A stretch of 23,641 nt of DNA from Firm-04 sp946413695 (GCA_946413695.1 CAMKLV010000059.1:1-23641); one strand, 5' to 3'; counted from the first letter of the stretch, positions 1 through 7,224 are shown. Translations and numbers: made by a program. The notes: generated from the letters alone by a model not told the origin.

Positions 1-100
1 ATAAACATGGGGTCTGGGGATACTATCCCCACCGCGCCGTGCGCGGCTCCAATATGAAAACCGCTGAATTGACATGACGATCAATTCAGCGGCTTTTTAT
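1..100. repeat. GC-rich hairpin repeat, copy 1
   Basis: This is the first of three related intergenic units. It holds a core of GGGGTCT followed by the palindrome GGGGATACTATCCCC (core 9-30), then a GCGC-rich stretch, then a terminator-like hairpin. Copy 2 repeats the whole unit with a few substitutions. The function is unknown; it could be a REP-like dispersed element or a duplicated terminator region. The gene it follows lies outside the window. Confidence 0.7.
57..98 (+). terminator. Rho-independent terminator, copy 1
   Basis: A perfect 12-bp stem (61-72 with 81-92) with an 8-nt loop is followed by CTTTTT. It is preceded by AAAA, so it could also work weakly on the other strand. It probably ends a plus-strand gene to the left of the window. 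Confidence 0.7.
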
Positions 101-199
101 ATTGATGCATAAAATGGGATTCTTAAGGGCTATCCCTGATAAACAGCAATTTTCATAATAGGAAAAGCCACCCAATTTACGTGAATTTGAGCAGCTTTA

Positions 200-310
200 T
201 ATTATTTCAACATAAACATGGGGTCTGGGGATACTATCCCCACCGCGCCGTGCGCGGCTCCAATATCAAAACCGCTGAATTGGCATGACGTCCAATTCAG
301 CGGTTTTCTA
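200..310. repeat. GC-rich hairpin repeat, copy 2 with terminator-like hairpin
   Basis: The core is at 220-241 and is identical to copy 1. The same GCGC-rich stretch and Gln-anticodon-like CTGAATT stem follow: a 13-bp stem pairs 271-283 with 292-304 around the loop at 284-291, then TTTCT. The stem differs from copy 1 by a compensated base pair at its tip (TTGA/TCAA becomes TTGG/CCAA), which suggests the pairing matters. The lead-in TATTATTTCAA is shared with copy 3. (The word anticodon-like here is only descriptive; no tRNA is present.). Confidence 0.7.
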
Positions 311-380
311 TTATTTCAATCTAAACATGGGGTCTGGGGATACTATCCCCAGCGCGGGGTTTGGGGGCGCGCAGCCCCCA
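311..380. repeat. GC-rich hairpin repeat, copy 3 (truncated/divergent)
   Basis: The lead-in and core (329-350) match copies 1 and 2, but the 3' half is replaced by a different GC-rich inverted repeat, a 7-bp stem pairing 362-368 with 374-380. That hairpin lies directly downstream of the VanZ-like gene on the minus strand and might help end its transcript, although no clear U-tract follows. Confidence 0.6.
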
Positions 381-914
381 TTATTGATCCATCGGAGATA
401 CCTTTTTTCGCACCCACCCGATGAACCTGAGGCAGAGGATGCTGAGCAGGATGCCGAGACACGCGCCGCCGAAATCAATGCAGACATCGCGCAGCTCACA
501 GCTTCTGCCGGGCACAAACCGCTGATGAAACTCATCAGAGCAGGCATAGAGCAACGCACAAAGCGCCGGCAGTATTATGCTCCTTTTCGGAATCGCCTGC
601 CGGCTGTCTGATATGAACTTCGGAATCCGGCGGAATGTTGCCCTGAGCAGAATCCCGAGGATTGTATACTCCGAGAAATGACCGCACTTCCGGAAGAGTG
701 TGTGCAGCTTTTCCATGATCGCAAGCTGTTCGGCAGCAGAGCGCGCTTTCCAGTGCGGAACCACGATCGAAAGCAGCATTTTGAGCAGGCTGCCGCTCAT
801 GTCTCCCGAGTCATCCGCATTCTGCGCGGAAAACCAGAAGATCATCCCCATCCAGAGGAGTGTCAGCAGCGCACAGAAGAGCAGTCCGCGGTTCTGCCTG
901 ATTACTTTTCCCAA
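381..914 (-). CDS. VanZ-like family membrane protein
   Basis: This 177-residue protein belongs by pattern to the VanZ-like family of small integral membrane proteins, whose biochemical role is poorly known apart from VanZ in teicoplanin resistance. What supports this is the hydrophobic N-terminus (about 10-28), the family-type motif KCGHFSEYTILG near 76-87, and the second motif with CSDEFHQRFVPGR near 125-137 followed by a conserved Asp and a C-terminal helix (about 147-166). The start is a TTG at 914, overlapping the end of the upstream coiled-coil gene by 13 bp, with a modest AAAGAG upstream; this implies translational coupling. The first ATG in frame is codon 22, which would cut into the first helix. 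It is the last gene of the rsmD-coaD run. A link to glycopeptide resistance cannot be concluded. Confidence 0.85.
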   Translation of the reverse strand: MGKVIRQNRGLLFCALLTLLWMGMIFWFSAQNADDSGDMSGSLLKMLLSIVVPHWKARSAAEQLAIMEKLHTLFRKCGHFSEYTILGILLRATFRRIPKFISDSRQAIPKRSIILPALCALLYACSDEFHQRFVPGRSCELRDVCIDFGGACLGILLSILCLRFIGWVRKKVSPMDQ

Positions 915-1345
915 TTGCTCTTTTCGCGCTTGAGATCCTGCATCAGCTCATTGAGCTTGGATTCTGTAGCGGTCAGGGATTGCAGCACGTATGCAGAGGT
1001 TGCATCCTTGGTATCCTCACACTTGGTCTTGGTCTTTGCAAGGATCTCGTGTGCGCGCTTTTTGGCTTCCTCAACGATCGAATTCTCCGCAACGAGTGCC
1101 TTTGCACGCTCCTCAGCGCCGCGGATGATCTTTTCCGCATTGGTCTGAGCCTCTTTCATGATGCGGTCGCAGTCATAGTCGATGGTCTGTGCGCGCTTCA
1201 TTTCCTTCGGCATGTTGAGGCGGATATCATTGACCAGCTCGCGGAAGCGGTCTCCGTCAATGACGATCTTGTGTGCGGCAAGCGGAAACACCTTCGCGTT
1301 ATCCAGAAGGTCATCCATTTCGTCAAGAACATCAAATACGCTCAT
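902..1345 (-). CDS. Coiled-coil (DivIVA/ATP-synthase-b-like) protein
   Basis: This is a 147-residue soluble, highly charged protein. A short N-terminal segment (about 1-45) is followed by a long Ala/Glu/Lys-rich helix (about 48-140) with heptad-like spacing, including the pattern EAQTNAEKIIRGAEERAKA. Such sequences are often labelled DivIVA-like or ATP synthase subunit b-like because of the coiled coil alone, and I do not claim either function. It overlaps coaD by 4 bp (ATGA at 1342-1345) and the VanZ-like gene by 13 bp, so it is tightly coupled in the operon. A structural or division-site scaffold role is only a guess. Confidence 0.75.
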   Translation of the reverse strand: MSVFDVLDEMDDLLDNAKVFPLAAHKIVIDGDRFRELVNDIRLNMPKEMKRAQTIDYDCDRIMKEAQTNAEKIIRGAEERAKALVAENSIVEEAKKRAHEILAKTKTKCEDTKDATSAYVLQSLTATESKLNELMQDLKREKSNWEK

Positions 1346-1935
1346 TCTGATTCTTCCTTTCCGATTGCGTTTGCAAATTGCTGCACCTGCCGGAGTTCCT
1401 GCTCACTGGCAGTTCCGCCGGAAGGTGAATGCTTCTTGTTTGTGTACAGCCGCTCCATGATGACGGAGAGAATCTCCGGCGGAACAAAGCTGCTGATATC
1501 GCCGCCCAGTGTGGCGATCTGTCTGACAATGCTGGAGCTGAGATACATATTCTCCGCGGCTGTTGTCAGGAACACGGTTTCTGCGCCCGGAAACAGCTTT
1601 TTGTTGCCCAGCGCCATCTGAAACTCATATTCAAAATCCGTGACAGCGCGCAGACCTTTGACGATCGCATGCGCGCCCACTCTGCGGACATAATCCGCGA
1701 GGAGCTCATCCTCCAGAATGTCAATGACGATATTATCAAAGCCCGTTGTCACCTTTTCGATCATGAGCAGACGCTCTGTCAAGGTAAAGACGGGGTGTTT
1801 TTCGAGATTTGCGGAAACGAGCACGATCACCTTGTCAAAGAGTTTCGCGGCTCTGCTGATGATATCCAGATGCCCGTATGTAACCGGATCGAAGCTGCCC
1901 GGGCAGACCGCGACGCGGCGTTTTTGATCACTCAT
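1342..1935 (-). CDS. coaD: Phosphopantetheine adenylyltransferase
   Basis: CoaD transfers AMP from ATP to 4'-phosphopantetheine to give dephospho-CoA, the penultimate step of coenzyme A synthesis in the cytoplasm. The nucleotidyltransferase signature is clear: PGSFDPVTYGH at 12-22 with the TxGH-type His22, KGLRAVTDFEYE at 93-104, and YLSSSIVRQIA at 131-141 followed by ISSFVP. The 197 residues exceed the usual length of about 160; the extra 30-35 residues form a polar Gln/Glu-rich tail after the core. The ATG at 1935 has AAAGGA 7 nt upstream. The gene sits between the 44-aa peptide gene and the coiled-coil gene. rsmD next to coaD is a common arrangement in Firmicutes. Confidence 0.96.
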   Translation of the reverse strand: MSDQKRRVAVCPGSFDPVTYGHLDIISRAAKLFDKVIVLVSANLEKHPVFTLTERLLMIEKVTTGFDNIVIDILEDELLADYVRRVGAHAIVKGLRAVTDFEYEFQMALGNKKLFPGAETVFLTTAAENMYLSSSIVRQIATLGGDISSFVPPEILSVIMERLYTNKKHSPSGGTASEQELRQVQQFANAIGKEESE

Positions 1936-1992
1936 ATGTTTGTCCTTTCAGTTGCAGAATCTGATTCGCCAAATAATACAACCCGCGTCCGG

Positions 1993-2127
1993 TCACAGAC
2001 CGGCATATGCGCCCGCAGCAGCGGGCAAAATCAGAATCAGCGCATAAAAGACGGAACAAAACAGCGAACGCAGCCGAACCTTCCTGACAATCTGTTTGCC
2101 GGTCAGATTCCGGCAGAGCTGTTTCAT
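1993..2127 (-). CDS. Small hydrophobic protein, 44 aa
   Basis: This short reading frame begins MKQLCRNLTG, has a basic stretch (KQIVRKVRLR) and then a hydrophobic segment (about 21-40) that could cross the membrane once. Its ATG overlaps the rsmD stop codon as ATGA at 2124-2127, and a strong GGAGGAGG lies inside the rsmD 3' end at a suitable distance (about 7 nt). It fills most of the gap before coaD. I do not recognise a family. A competing frame (1928-2158, GTG start) is Arg/Cys-rich and lacks a comparable start site, so I prefer this one. The positive-inside pattern suggests the N-terminus stays in the cytoplasm. Confidence 0.6.
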   Translation of the reverse strand: MKQLCRNLTGKQIVRKVRLRSLFCSVFYALILILPAAAGAYAGL

Positions 2128-2675
2128 TCAGCCGCCTCCTCCGGATTCCTGTAAACACTTATTATTATTTTACCATATTTTTTCTGCTTTTGCAAGTCAA
2201 AATGCAGAATTCTCTCAGATAATTTGCATTCGGGCTCGTGTTCGCAGACGATTATACCGTTTTTTTGCATTTTTTCCGCGAGAATCGGCAGAATCTGCTG
2301 CAGAATATCGTGACGGTAGGGCGGATCGAGAAACGCGATATCAAAGAGCTCGGAGGTGCGCTGCAAAAAGCTGACGGCATCGGATTTGAGCACGGTTGCC
2401 TGATCTGCAAAGCCGCAGGATTTGACATTCTGCCGGATGCACGCGATGGCACGCTGATCTGCATCGACGAGGGTGGCGCGCCGTGCGCCGCGGCTCAGCG
2501 CCTCAATCGCCATTTGTCCGCTGCCTGCGAACAGATCGAGCACATTTGCCTCGGGGAAATCGAACTGCAGCGAGGAGCAGATCGCCTCCTTGACCTTGTC
2601 GGTTGTCGGGCGGGTGTCGAGCCCCTCCGGCGTAATCAGGCGCCTGCCCCGCGCCGTTCCGGTAATCACTCTCAT
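2124..2675 (-). CDS. rsmD: 16S rRNA (guanine966-N2)-methyltransferase
   Basis: RsmD uses S-adenosylmethionine to methylate G966 of 16S rRNA during 30S assembly. The 183-residue protein has the family N-terminus (MRVITGTARGRRL), the conserved TRPTTDKVKEA at 21-31, the SAM-binding motif VLDLFAGSG at 45-53, and the catalytic DPPY at 117-120. This length is normal for the family. The ATG at 2675 is preceded by AAGGAGG about 8 nt away. It is the first gene of the run toward coaD. I see no convincing sigma-70 promoter in the 173-bp spacer upstream. Confidence 0.96.
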   Translation of the reverse strand: MRVITGTARGRRLITPEGLDTRPTTDKVKEAICSSLQFDFPEANVLDLFAGSGQMAIEALSRGARRATLVDADQRAIACIRQNVKSCGFADQATVLKSDAVSFLQRTSELFDIAFLDPPYRHDILQQILPILAEKMQKNGIIVCEHEPECKLSERILHFDLQKQKKYGKIIISVYRNPEEAAE

Positions 2676-2848
2676 ATATATTGCCTCCTTGTTTGATTGA
2701 GCTGTCTCCTACGGATTGAGAATGGGGATTCTGTCCCCAAGCCCCTGCCGGGGATATTATCCCCGGACCCCGTATTTATATTGGATGTAAAAACACGTTG
2801 ATGCGTGACTTTTCAGATGACAATGCAGCGAGAAGCGAAAAGCGTCGA
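2676..2848. other. Spacer upstream of rsmD
   Basis: This gap between the YgjP-like gene and rsmD holds the rsmD ribosome binding site (AAGGAGG, about 2684-2690) and the inverted hairpin repeat described separately. A TATAAA-like box occurs near 2775, but no matching -35 box is seen at the correct distance. No gene is apparent. Confidence 0.5.
2722..2785 (-). repeat. GC-rich hairpin repeat, copy 4 (inverted)
   Basis: Read on the minus strand this has the same design as copies 1-3: TATAAATAC, then GGGGTCC and the palindrome GGGGATAATATCCCC (2750-2771 for the core), then a further GGGG...CCCC pair near 2724-2738. It shows that the element is dispersed and occurs in both orientations in intergenic DNA. 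Confidence 0.65.
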
Positions 2849-3442
2849 TTATTGTCCGGCGCTTAAGCCTGCCTCCATGCGTCCGATCAGCATGCCGCCG
2901 TTTTCCCTGAGCCATTTGCTGCAGCGGTCATAATCCGGAAAAGCGCGGTAAACCTCGGCATAAAAAGCCTTCGAGTGGTTCGCGTGCAGACGGTGGCAAA
3001 GCTCATGCACCACAACGCTGTCCAGAACCTCGGGCGGCGCCGCCATCAGCAGACAGTTGAAATTGAGGTTGCCCTCGGCGGTGCAGCTGCCCCAGCGCGT
3101 CTTTTGATTGCGGATTGTGATCCTGCCGTAGGTCACGCCGATTTTCTGCGCGAAATAAGCCACACGCTGCGGGATTACTTCGGCTGCACGGTGTGCCATC
3201 CCGCGGATATCCTGCGCGGTGAACGGCGGCAGCGCGGCGATCTGATCGTGCTGCGCTCTGCGCTTCTGCACATGCCGCTCGATATCAGCGGCTTTTTCGG
3301 TCACAAAGCGGCGGATCTCCTGCTCCGGCATACGCTGCGGTGCGCGGAGAATCACGGTGCCGTCCGGCATGATCTCAGCGGCGAGCGAGCGCCGGCTGCT
3401 GCGGATCAGGCGGACTTCTGCCGATATGCCTTCGATTTGCAT
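2849..3442 (-). CDS. YgjP/DUF45-type zinc metallopeptidase
   Basis: This predicted cytoplasmic metal-dependent peptidase of the YgjP-like (DUF45) family has 197 residues from the chosen start. The family block TRWGSC at 115-120, the segment with NFNCLLMA, and the zinc motif HELCH at 146-150 (His146, Glu147, His150), with His156 as probable third ligand, are all present. I chose the ATG at 3442 because GGGAGG lies 6 nt before it; a longer frame begins at 3487, but that start lies in the loop of the terminator hairpin at 3470-3500. The gene stands between that terminator and the rsmD spacer. The physiological substrate of the family is unknown to me. Confidence 0.9.
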   Translation of the reverse strand: MQIEGISAEVRLIRSSRRSLAAEIMPDGTVILRAPQRMPEQEIRRFVTEKAADIERHVQKRRAQHDQIAALPPFTAQDIRGMAHRAAEVIPQRVAYFAQKIGVTYGRITIRNQKTRWGSCTAEGNLNFNCLLMAAPPEVLDSVVVHELCHRLHANHSKAFYAEVYRAFPDYDRCSKWLRENGGMLIGRMEAGLSAGQ

Positions 3443-3461
3443 GCTGCCTCCCTCATGATTT

Positions 3462-3501
3462 GAACAGAAATTCCCGACAGGCGTCATGTCTGCCGGGAAT
3501 A
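3462..3501 (-). terminator. Terminator after the LRAT-fold gene
   Basis: An 11-bp stem pairs 3470-3480 with 3490-3500 (one G-U pair on the RNA) around a 9-nt loop and is followed on the minus strand by TTTCTGTT. It lies 11 bp past the stop of the LRAT-fold gene and ends just upstream of the YgjP-like ribosome binding site. Confidence 0.7.
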
Positions 3502-3511
3502 TGTTGATGCA

Positions 3512-4390
3512 TCAGCGGAAAATGGGCTTGCGGAACTGCCAGTGCTGATTGTTCAGCAGCGCGCCGAGCATATTGTTCACCTGCAGCGATTCGCTGACGC
3601 CGGTCTTGCACCAGATCGCGAAATGCTCGCAGTTATTCGTGAACAGATTGTAGCTCGTTTCGCCCAGACGCGACCGCGCACGCGCGACCGTTTCCTCCGG
3701 CGTATAGAGATGATAGCCGTAGGTCTGCTGCAGGGAGCGTGCAAGCTCCTCGGAATAGCTGTTTGTATGCGGCGTGCTGCCGGCATTGCCCAGCGCGACC
3801 GGCGGGACATAGGGCTTCGGGAAATCCAGAATGAAATACTCCGAATCATCGCGCAGGAAATTGCGCAGATTCGTCGCATGCACCGTTGCGTGCCCGATGG
3901 TCTTGCTTGCCGGAATGTTATAGTGCACGATGCAGGTGTCGCTGACATAAATGCCGTAGTGGACATATGTACCGCCGCGCCGCACCACGCCGATGATATC
4001 GCCGTACTGTGCCTGCACCGGCTGCGAGCCTGCAAACGGAACCGCACCGGATTGCGGCATGCTGCTGAAATCCGTGCCGACGGGAACTGCGCCGCCTGCA
4101 TCGCGGAATGCCTCTGCGCGGGCTGCGCGCCGTACCATTGCCTGTTCAAGCTGCTGCTGCGTGCCGCGGTCAATGATCTGACCGTACTGATCGACGATCC
4201 GGCATTCACCGGTGACAACATGCCGCTGCAGTGTCACATCGGCTGCGTAATCGAGATCCTCCCAGCAGTAGTCCTTATCCATAATTGTGAAGCCGGTGTC
4301 CGAATGCTGTGTCTGATAGCTCTCGGACAGGGCATCGAGTTTATTCGCGAGACGGTCCATGCCGCGGCTGACTGCGTCCCAGAATTCCAT
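3512..4390 (-). CDS. LRAT-domain (NlpC/P60-like) thiol enzyme
   Basis: This 292-residue protein ends in a domain resembling lecithin:retinol acyltransferase, a circularly permuted NlpC/P60 papain fold that acts as a thiol acyltransferase or hydrolase. Visible are GDIIGVVRRGGTYVHYGIYV at 130-149 with His144, a second His156 exactly 12 residues later, and the Cys block NNCEHFAIW at 252-260 with Cys254; LRAT uses a His-His-Cys set with the same 12-residue His spacing. The N-terminal 125 residues are polar, hold no signal peptide and match nothing I know. The ATG at 4390 has AGGAGGG 7 nt before it; the frame stays open to 4552 but without a start site. It lies 19 bp after the zinc-ribbon gene and is followed by a terminator. 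Substrate (lipid, amide or peptide) is unknown. Confidence 0.8.
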   Translation of the reverse strand: MEFWDAVSRGMDRLANKLDALSESYQTQHSDTGFTIMDKDYCWEDLDYAADVTLQRHVVTGECRIVDQYGQIIDRGTQQQLEQAMVRRAARAEAFRDAGGAVPVGTDFSSMPQSGAVPFAGSQPVQAQYGDIIGVVRRGGTYVHYGIYVSDTCIVHYNIPASKTIGHATVHATNLRNFLRDDSEYFILDFPKPYVPPVALGNAGSTPHTNSYSEELARSLQQTYGYHLYTPEETVARARSRLGETSYNLFTNNCEHFAIWCKTGVSESLQVNNMLGALLNNQHWQFRKPIFR

Positions 4391-4409
4391 TGTGATCCCT
4401 CCTGCGAAG

Positions 4410-5597
4410 TCAATCGTTCGAGCGCGAAATCCACAGGATATACTTGCCGCTGCGCTCGTAATATCCGATGTCCAGTGCGCCGTTCCGGTAGCGGCAGTGA
4501 CCCAGCGTGCTGTCGCTGACGTCCTCATGACCGCCGTAAAGCGTATCTGCATACGCTGTCAATGCGTTGTAATAGGATTCGATCTCACCGCGTGTCCAGA
4601 TATACGGGCCGCCGTAATCCGGATGATTGCCGAACCGGTAGTCAATCGCGCGCAGGTGATTGCCGTGCGCGGCGGTGCCGTTGTGGATGTAGAGGTCGAT
4701 TGCGGCAGGCAGCTGCAGGTCCTCGAATCCCGGAACCGGAAATGCGTTCGTGATATAGCGGTAGGTCGAATTGGATGTGCCGTTGTTATCGGGCGTTGTG
4801 CCGCAGAAGATATCCGCGTCATAGCCCCAGTCAATCGGGAGATTCAGCATGGCCTGCTTGGCATCCGCCTCGCTCTGCGCCGTGCCGTCCTCGTTCGATG
4901 CTTTGGTGTACATCCCAGGCGGCAGGAACGGGTCGCCGTTGTTGCCGCAGACAAAGGGCATGCCGCCGAGCGATGCAAAGTAATCCGCTGCGGCAGTGCT
5001 CTGCTGCTGCGGCTGTTCCTGCTGAACAGGCTGCTGCACCTGTTGCTGCTGCTGTTGTGCCTGCTGCTGCGGTTTGGCAGTTGTCTTGGTGGATGCATCT
5101 TTTTGCGGGGCAGCGGTTGTCTTCCCCGATTTTTTCGTTGATTTTGCAGCCTTTGTGGTTTTGGGGGCTGCGGTTGTTTTTGCTTCGGTCTGCTTTGTTG
5201 TTTTTGCCGTTGTCTTTTCGGTGGTTTTCTCCGTTGTTGCTTTGGTGGTTGCCGCGGTTGTTGCCTTTGTGGTCTCCGGCTTTGTTTCCGGTTCGGTCTC
5301 AGGCTCGGTTTCCGGATTTTTGGGCGCTTCTGTGGTCTGCGCCTCGCTGCTTTCCTCCGGCTGCACCTCAGCGATCGACGTCTCCGGCGGAGACTGATTC
5401 TTCTTATGGATACCGTGGATCAGAAACGCGCCGCCTGCGATATTTGCAGCAAGCACGCCGATCAGGACGGCATTGATGGCTCTGCGTGTACTGTCCGGAC
5501 GGATGACCTTTCCGGATTCGGTTCGGACAGCGGCACCGCACTGCGGACAGAATGAGAATTTATCCGGTACGGCGGCTTTGCAATGCGGACACTTCAT
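4410..5597 (-). CDS. Zinc-ribbon, single-TM protein with Thr/Gln-rich linker
   Basis: This 395-residue protein has four parts: an N-terminal zinc ribbon (Cys3, Cys6, Cys17, Cys20), one membrane helix (about 40-60), a low-complexity linker rich in Thr/Lys/Glu/Pro (about 75-178) then Gln (about 178-208), and a C-terminal domain (about 213-395) rich in Tyr, Asn and Gly that I do not recognise. By charge, the ribbon should be cytoplasmic and the linker and C-domain outside. The start at 5597 has AGGAGGG 7 nt upstream; an earlier in-frame ATG at 5633 lacks this. The ribbon-TM-linker plan is common among Clostridia envelope proteins. It shares a promoter with the LRAT-fold gene, so the extracellular domain may act with that enzyme or on the same process; this is only an inference. 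Confidence 0.8.
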   Translation of the reverse strand: MKCPHCKAAVPDKFSFCPQCGAAVRTESGKVIRPDSTRRAINAVLIGVLAANIAGGAFLIHGIHKKNQSPPETSIAEVQPEESSEAQTTEAPKNPETEPETEPETKPETTKATTAATTKATTEKTTEKTTAKTTKQTEAKTTAAPKTTKAAKSTKKSGKTTAAPQKDASTKTTAKPQQQAQQQQQQVQQPVQQEQPQQQSTAAADYFASLGGMPFVCGNNGDPFLPPGMYTKASNEDGTAQSEADAKQAMLNLPIDWGYDADIFCGTTPDNNGTSNSTYRYITNAFPVPGFEDLQLPAAIDLYIHNGTAAHGNHLRAIDYRFGNHPDYGGPYIWTRGEIESYYNALTAYADTLYGGHEDVSDSTLGHCRYRNGALDIGYYERSGKYILWISRSND

Positions 5598-5695
5598 GGA
5601 GATTCCCTCCTCTTCCTGCATCAGACAAATCATTTGAACGCAGCCATTATGTCTCTGTCAGCGCGGCTGCGGCATACACTTATGCACATACATCC

Positions 5696-5724
5696 ATTAT
5701 ATCACATTATTCCGGAAAACACAA
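5696..5724 (-). promoter_or_regulatory. Promoter of the zinc-ribbon/LRAT unit
   Basis: On the minus strand TTGTGT (5719-5724) and TATAAT (5696-5701) are 17 bp apart. The -10 is perfect and the -35 matches 3 of 6. The leader to the start at 5597 would be about 90 nt. Confidence 0.55.
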
Positions 5725-5756
5725 TAGCAAAATTGTGAATAATCCTATATTTATGA

Positions 5757-5800
5757 CAAGAAAAGAGAAATCGCACCGCTTCAAAGCTGAAACGGTGCGA
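5757..5800 (-). terminator. Terminator of the membrane-protein pair
   Basis: An 8-bp stem (5771-5778 with 5793-5800) is extended by four inner pairs after one mismatch and followed on the minus strand by TTTCTCTTTTCTTG. It lies 18 bp past the stop of the PF06541-like gene. Its stem sequence closely resembles the terminator at 7281-7312. Confidence 0.75.
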
Positions 5801-5818
5801 TGCTGAAATCTGCAAGGT

Positions 5819-6532
5819 TTATTTTTTGCGCAGGGTATTGAGACGCGCGGCGTATTCCTCCAGAATCTCGTTGAACGGGCGGTCTGTCTTGAGCGAGAGC
5901 AAAAAGCGCGGCTTCCGTGTCTCCAGCTCGTTCCGGACATGTTCGCGGAGTCCTTCCAGCCGCACCACGATCTGCTGTTCATCGGCATAGCGCCGGATCT
6001 TTGCGACAAGCTGTGCGGAATAGCTGAAATCAATGACGAGAATCCCGTAGAAAAAGCCGATGCCGAAGGAAAAAGCAAGATTCTGCGAGAGCCATTCCAG
6101 TGCGGCAAGAATATGCGGATGTACAAGGAAATAATACAGCGCGCTGAGCAGCATCCAGTAGAATGAGTACTGCGGACAGATGATGCCCTGAATGTTTCCT
6201 CTGCACTCCGAATAATCCCAGAGACGCACATGCGCTGCAGCGATCATCACGCGCCCGACTGCGTATTCCAGTGCTGTGATTGCCGCACCCATCAGCAGAA
6301 AGAGCAGCAGCTTGCGCCAGATCACATTGCCGATCGGGATGTTTTCTTCGATCTGAGCAAGCAGATAGAGGATACACAGGCTGAAGCCGTAAAGCGGCAG
6401 ACAGGGACCTGCAAGAAATCCCGGGTTGACCCAGTGCTTCTGCGAGACAAAGCGCCGGTAGATCAGTTCAATGCACCAGCCCGTCACGCTGCCGACTGCA
6501 AACAAAAAGGTCAGGATCAGAAAAAAATTCAT
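5819..6532 (-). CDS. PF06541-like (putative ABC-transporter type IV) membrane protein
   Basis: This 237-residue integral membrane protein has the pattern of the family called putative ABC-transporter type IV / CmpB-like. Signature pieces are GWCIELIYRRF near 18-28, WVNPGFLAGPCLPLYGFS near 34-51, and LWDYSECRGNIQG near 113-125. About five or six hydrophobic segments precede a charged C-terminal tail (about 180-237) that looks helical. The ATG at 6532 overlaps the TVP38-like stop as ATGA and has GGAGGG 7 nt upstream, so the longer frame from 6568 is rejected. Family function is uncertain despite the name; no ATPase gene lies nearby. Cotranscription with the VTT-domain gene suggests a shared role in the membrane. 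Confidence 0.85.
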   Translation of the reverse strand: MNFFLILTFLFAVGSVTGWCIELIYRRFVSQKHWVNPGFLAGPCLPLYGFSLCILYLLAQIEENIPIGNVIWRKLLLFLLMGAAITALEYAVGRVMIAAAHVRLWDYSECRGNIQGIICPQYSFYWMLLSALYYFLVHPHILAALEWLSQNLAFSFGIGFFYGILVIDFSYSAQLVAKIRRYADEQQIVVRLEGLREHVRNELETRKPRFLLSLKTDRPFNEILEEYAARLNTLRKK

Positions 6533-7200
6533 GTTTCTTCCCTCCGTTTCCGCCGCATCGCATACCACAGTGCAGAGCCCGCACTGAGCAGCAGAAAGCC
6601 AGCTGTGCTCAGCAAAAATGCAGGTGACTTCGGATCTGTCAGCGCGGCTCCCATCAGTGTTGAGAGAATGACATTCGGGAGCATGCCCAGCAGACTGCCT
6701 GCCAGATAGGAACGGAAATCCGCCTTGGAAGCGCCGAAATACAGGCTGACAGCATCGAGCGGCAGAAAGACAAGGCTCCGCAGAAAGAAGCTGAAAAAGA
6801 GCACATCGCTGTTCTGCTCGTTCAGGAGTGCGGCAAGGCGCGGATTCTTTCCGGTGATGCGGCGGACGCTGTCACCGCCGAGCAGCCGCCCCATTCCGTA
6901 GCCGACCGCGGCGCTGACGCCGGTTCCGAGCAGGTTTACTGCAACGGCGAAAGGCGCAGGCAGCAGCAGTCCGGCTGCAAGCTGCGGTACCTTGAGCGGA
7001 AACACAAGTGAGAGCGTTTTTCCTGCATAGAGCAGCAGAAGAAACAGAATCAACACGAACTGATTTTCCGGCGAGATGTGTTGAATTGCCTGCGGTGTGA
7101 GCTGTGTGCGGTGCCTGAACAGGAATACACCTGCGCAGACCCAGATGATCAGTGCGGCGGTGCGTGCAAGGTTCAGCCCGGGTGCGTGTGTTTGCTTCAT
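6529..7200 (-). CDS. TVP38/TMEM64 (VTT-domain) membrane protein
   Basis: This 223-residue polytopic membrane protein resembles the VTT/SNARE-associated domain family that includes DedA and YdjX proteins; relatives are linked to lipid scrambling or carrier recycling. The central block has PQLAAGLLLP, then GTGVSAAVGYGMGRLLGG, and later RSLVFLPLDAVSLYFGASK and GSLLGMLPN, matching the re-entrant-loop pattern of the family. Hydrophobic helices flank both ends. Two ATGs are possible: 7209 and 7200. GGGGG is 9 nt before 7200 and directly abuts 7209, so 7200 is preferred. The gene is preceded by an almost perfect promoter and overlaps the next gene by 4 bp. Confidence 0.87.
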   Translation of the reverse strand: MKQTHAPGLNLARTAALIIWVCAGVFLFRHRTQLTPQAIQHISPENQFVLILFLLLLYAGKTLSLVFPLKVPQLAAGLLLPAPFAVAVNLLGTGVSAAVGYGMGRLLGGDSVRRITGKNPRLAALLNEQNSDVLFFSFFLRSLVFLPLDAVSLYFGASKADFRSYLAGSLLGMLPNVILSTLMGAALTDPKSPAFLLSTAGFLLLSAGSALWYAMRRKRREET

Positions 7201-7224
7201 GCAGATCATCCCCCTTCTGATTCT

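Noticed and set aside
218..611. Short plus-strand frames over the first repeats
   Set aside because: They read through hairpin repeats and oppose the VanZ-like gene; no start site or family pattern.
1928..2158. 76-codon frame between rsmD and coaD
   Set aside because: GTG start without a good site, Arg/Cys-rich composition, and overlap with the better supported 44-aa frame.
5074..5397. Val/Phe-rich plus-strand frame
   Set aside because: It is the complement of the Thr/Lys-rich linker of the zinc-ribbon protein.
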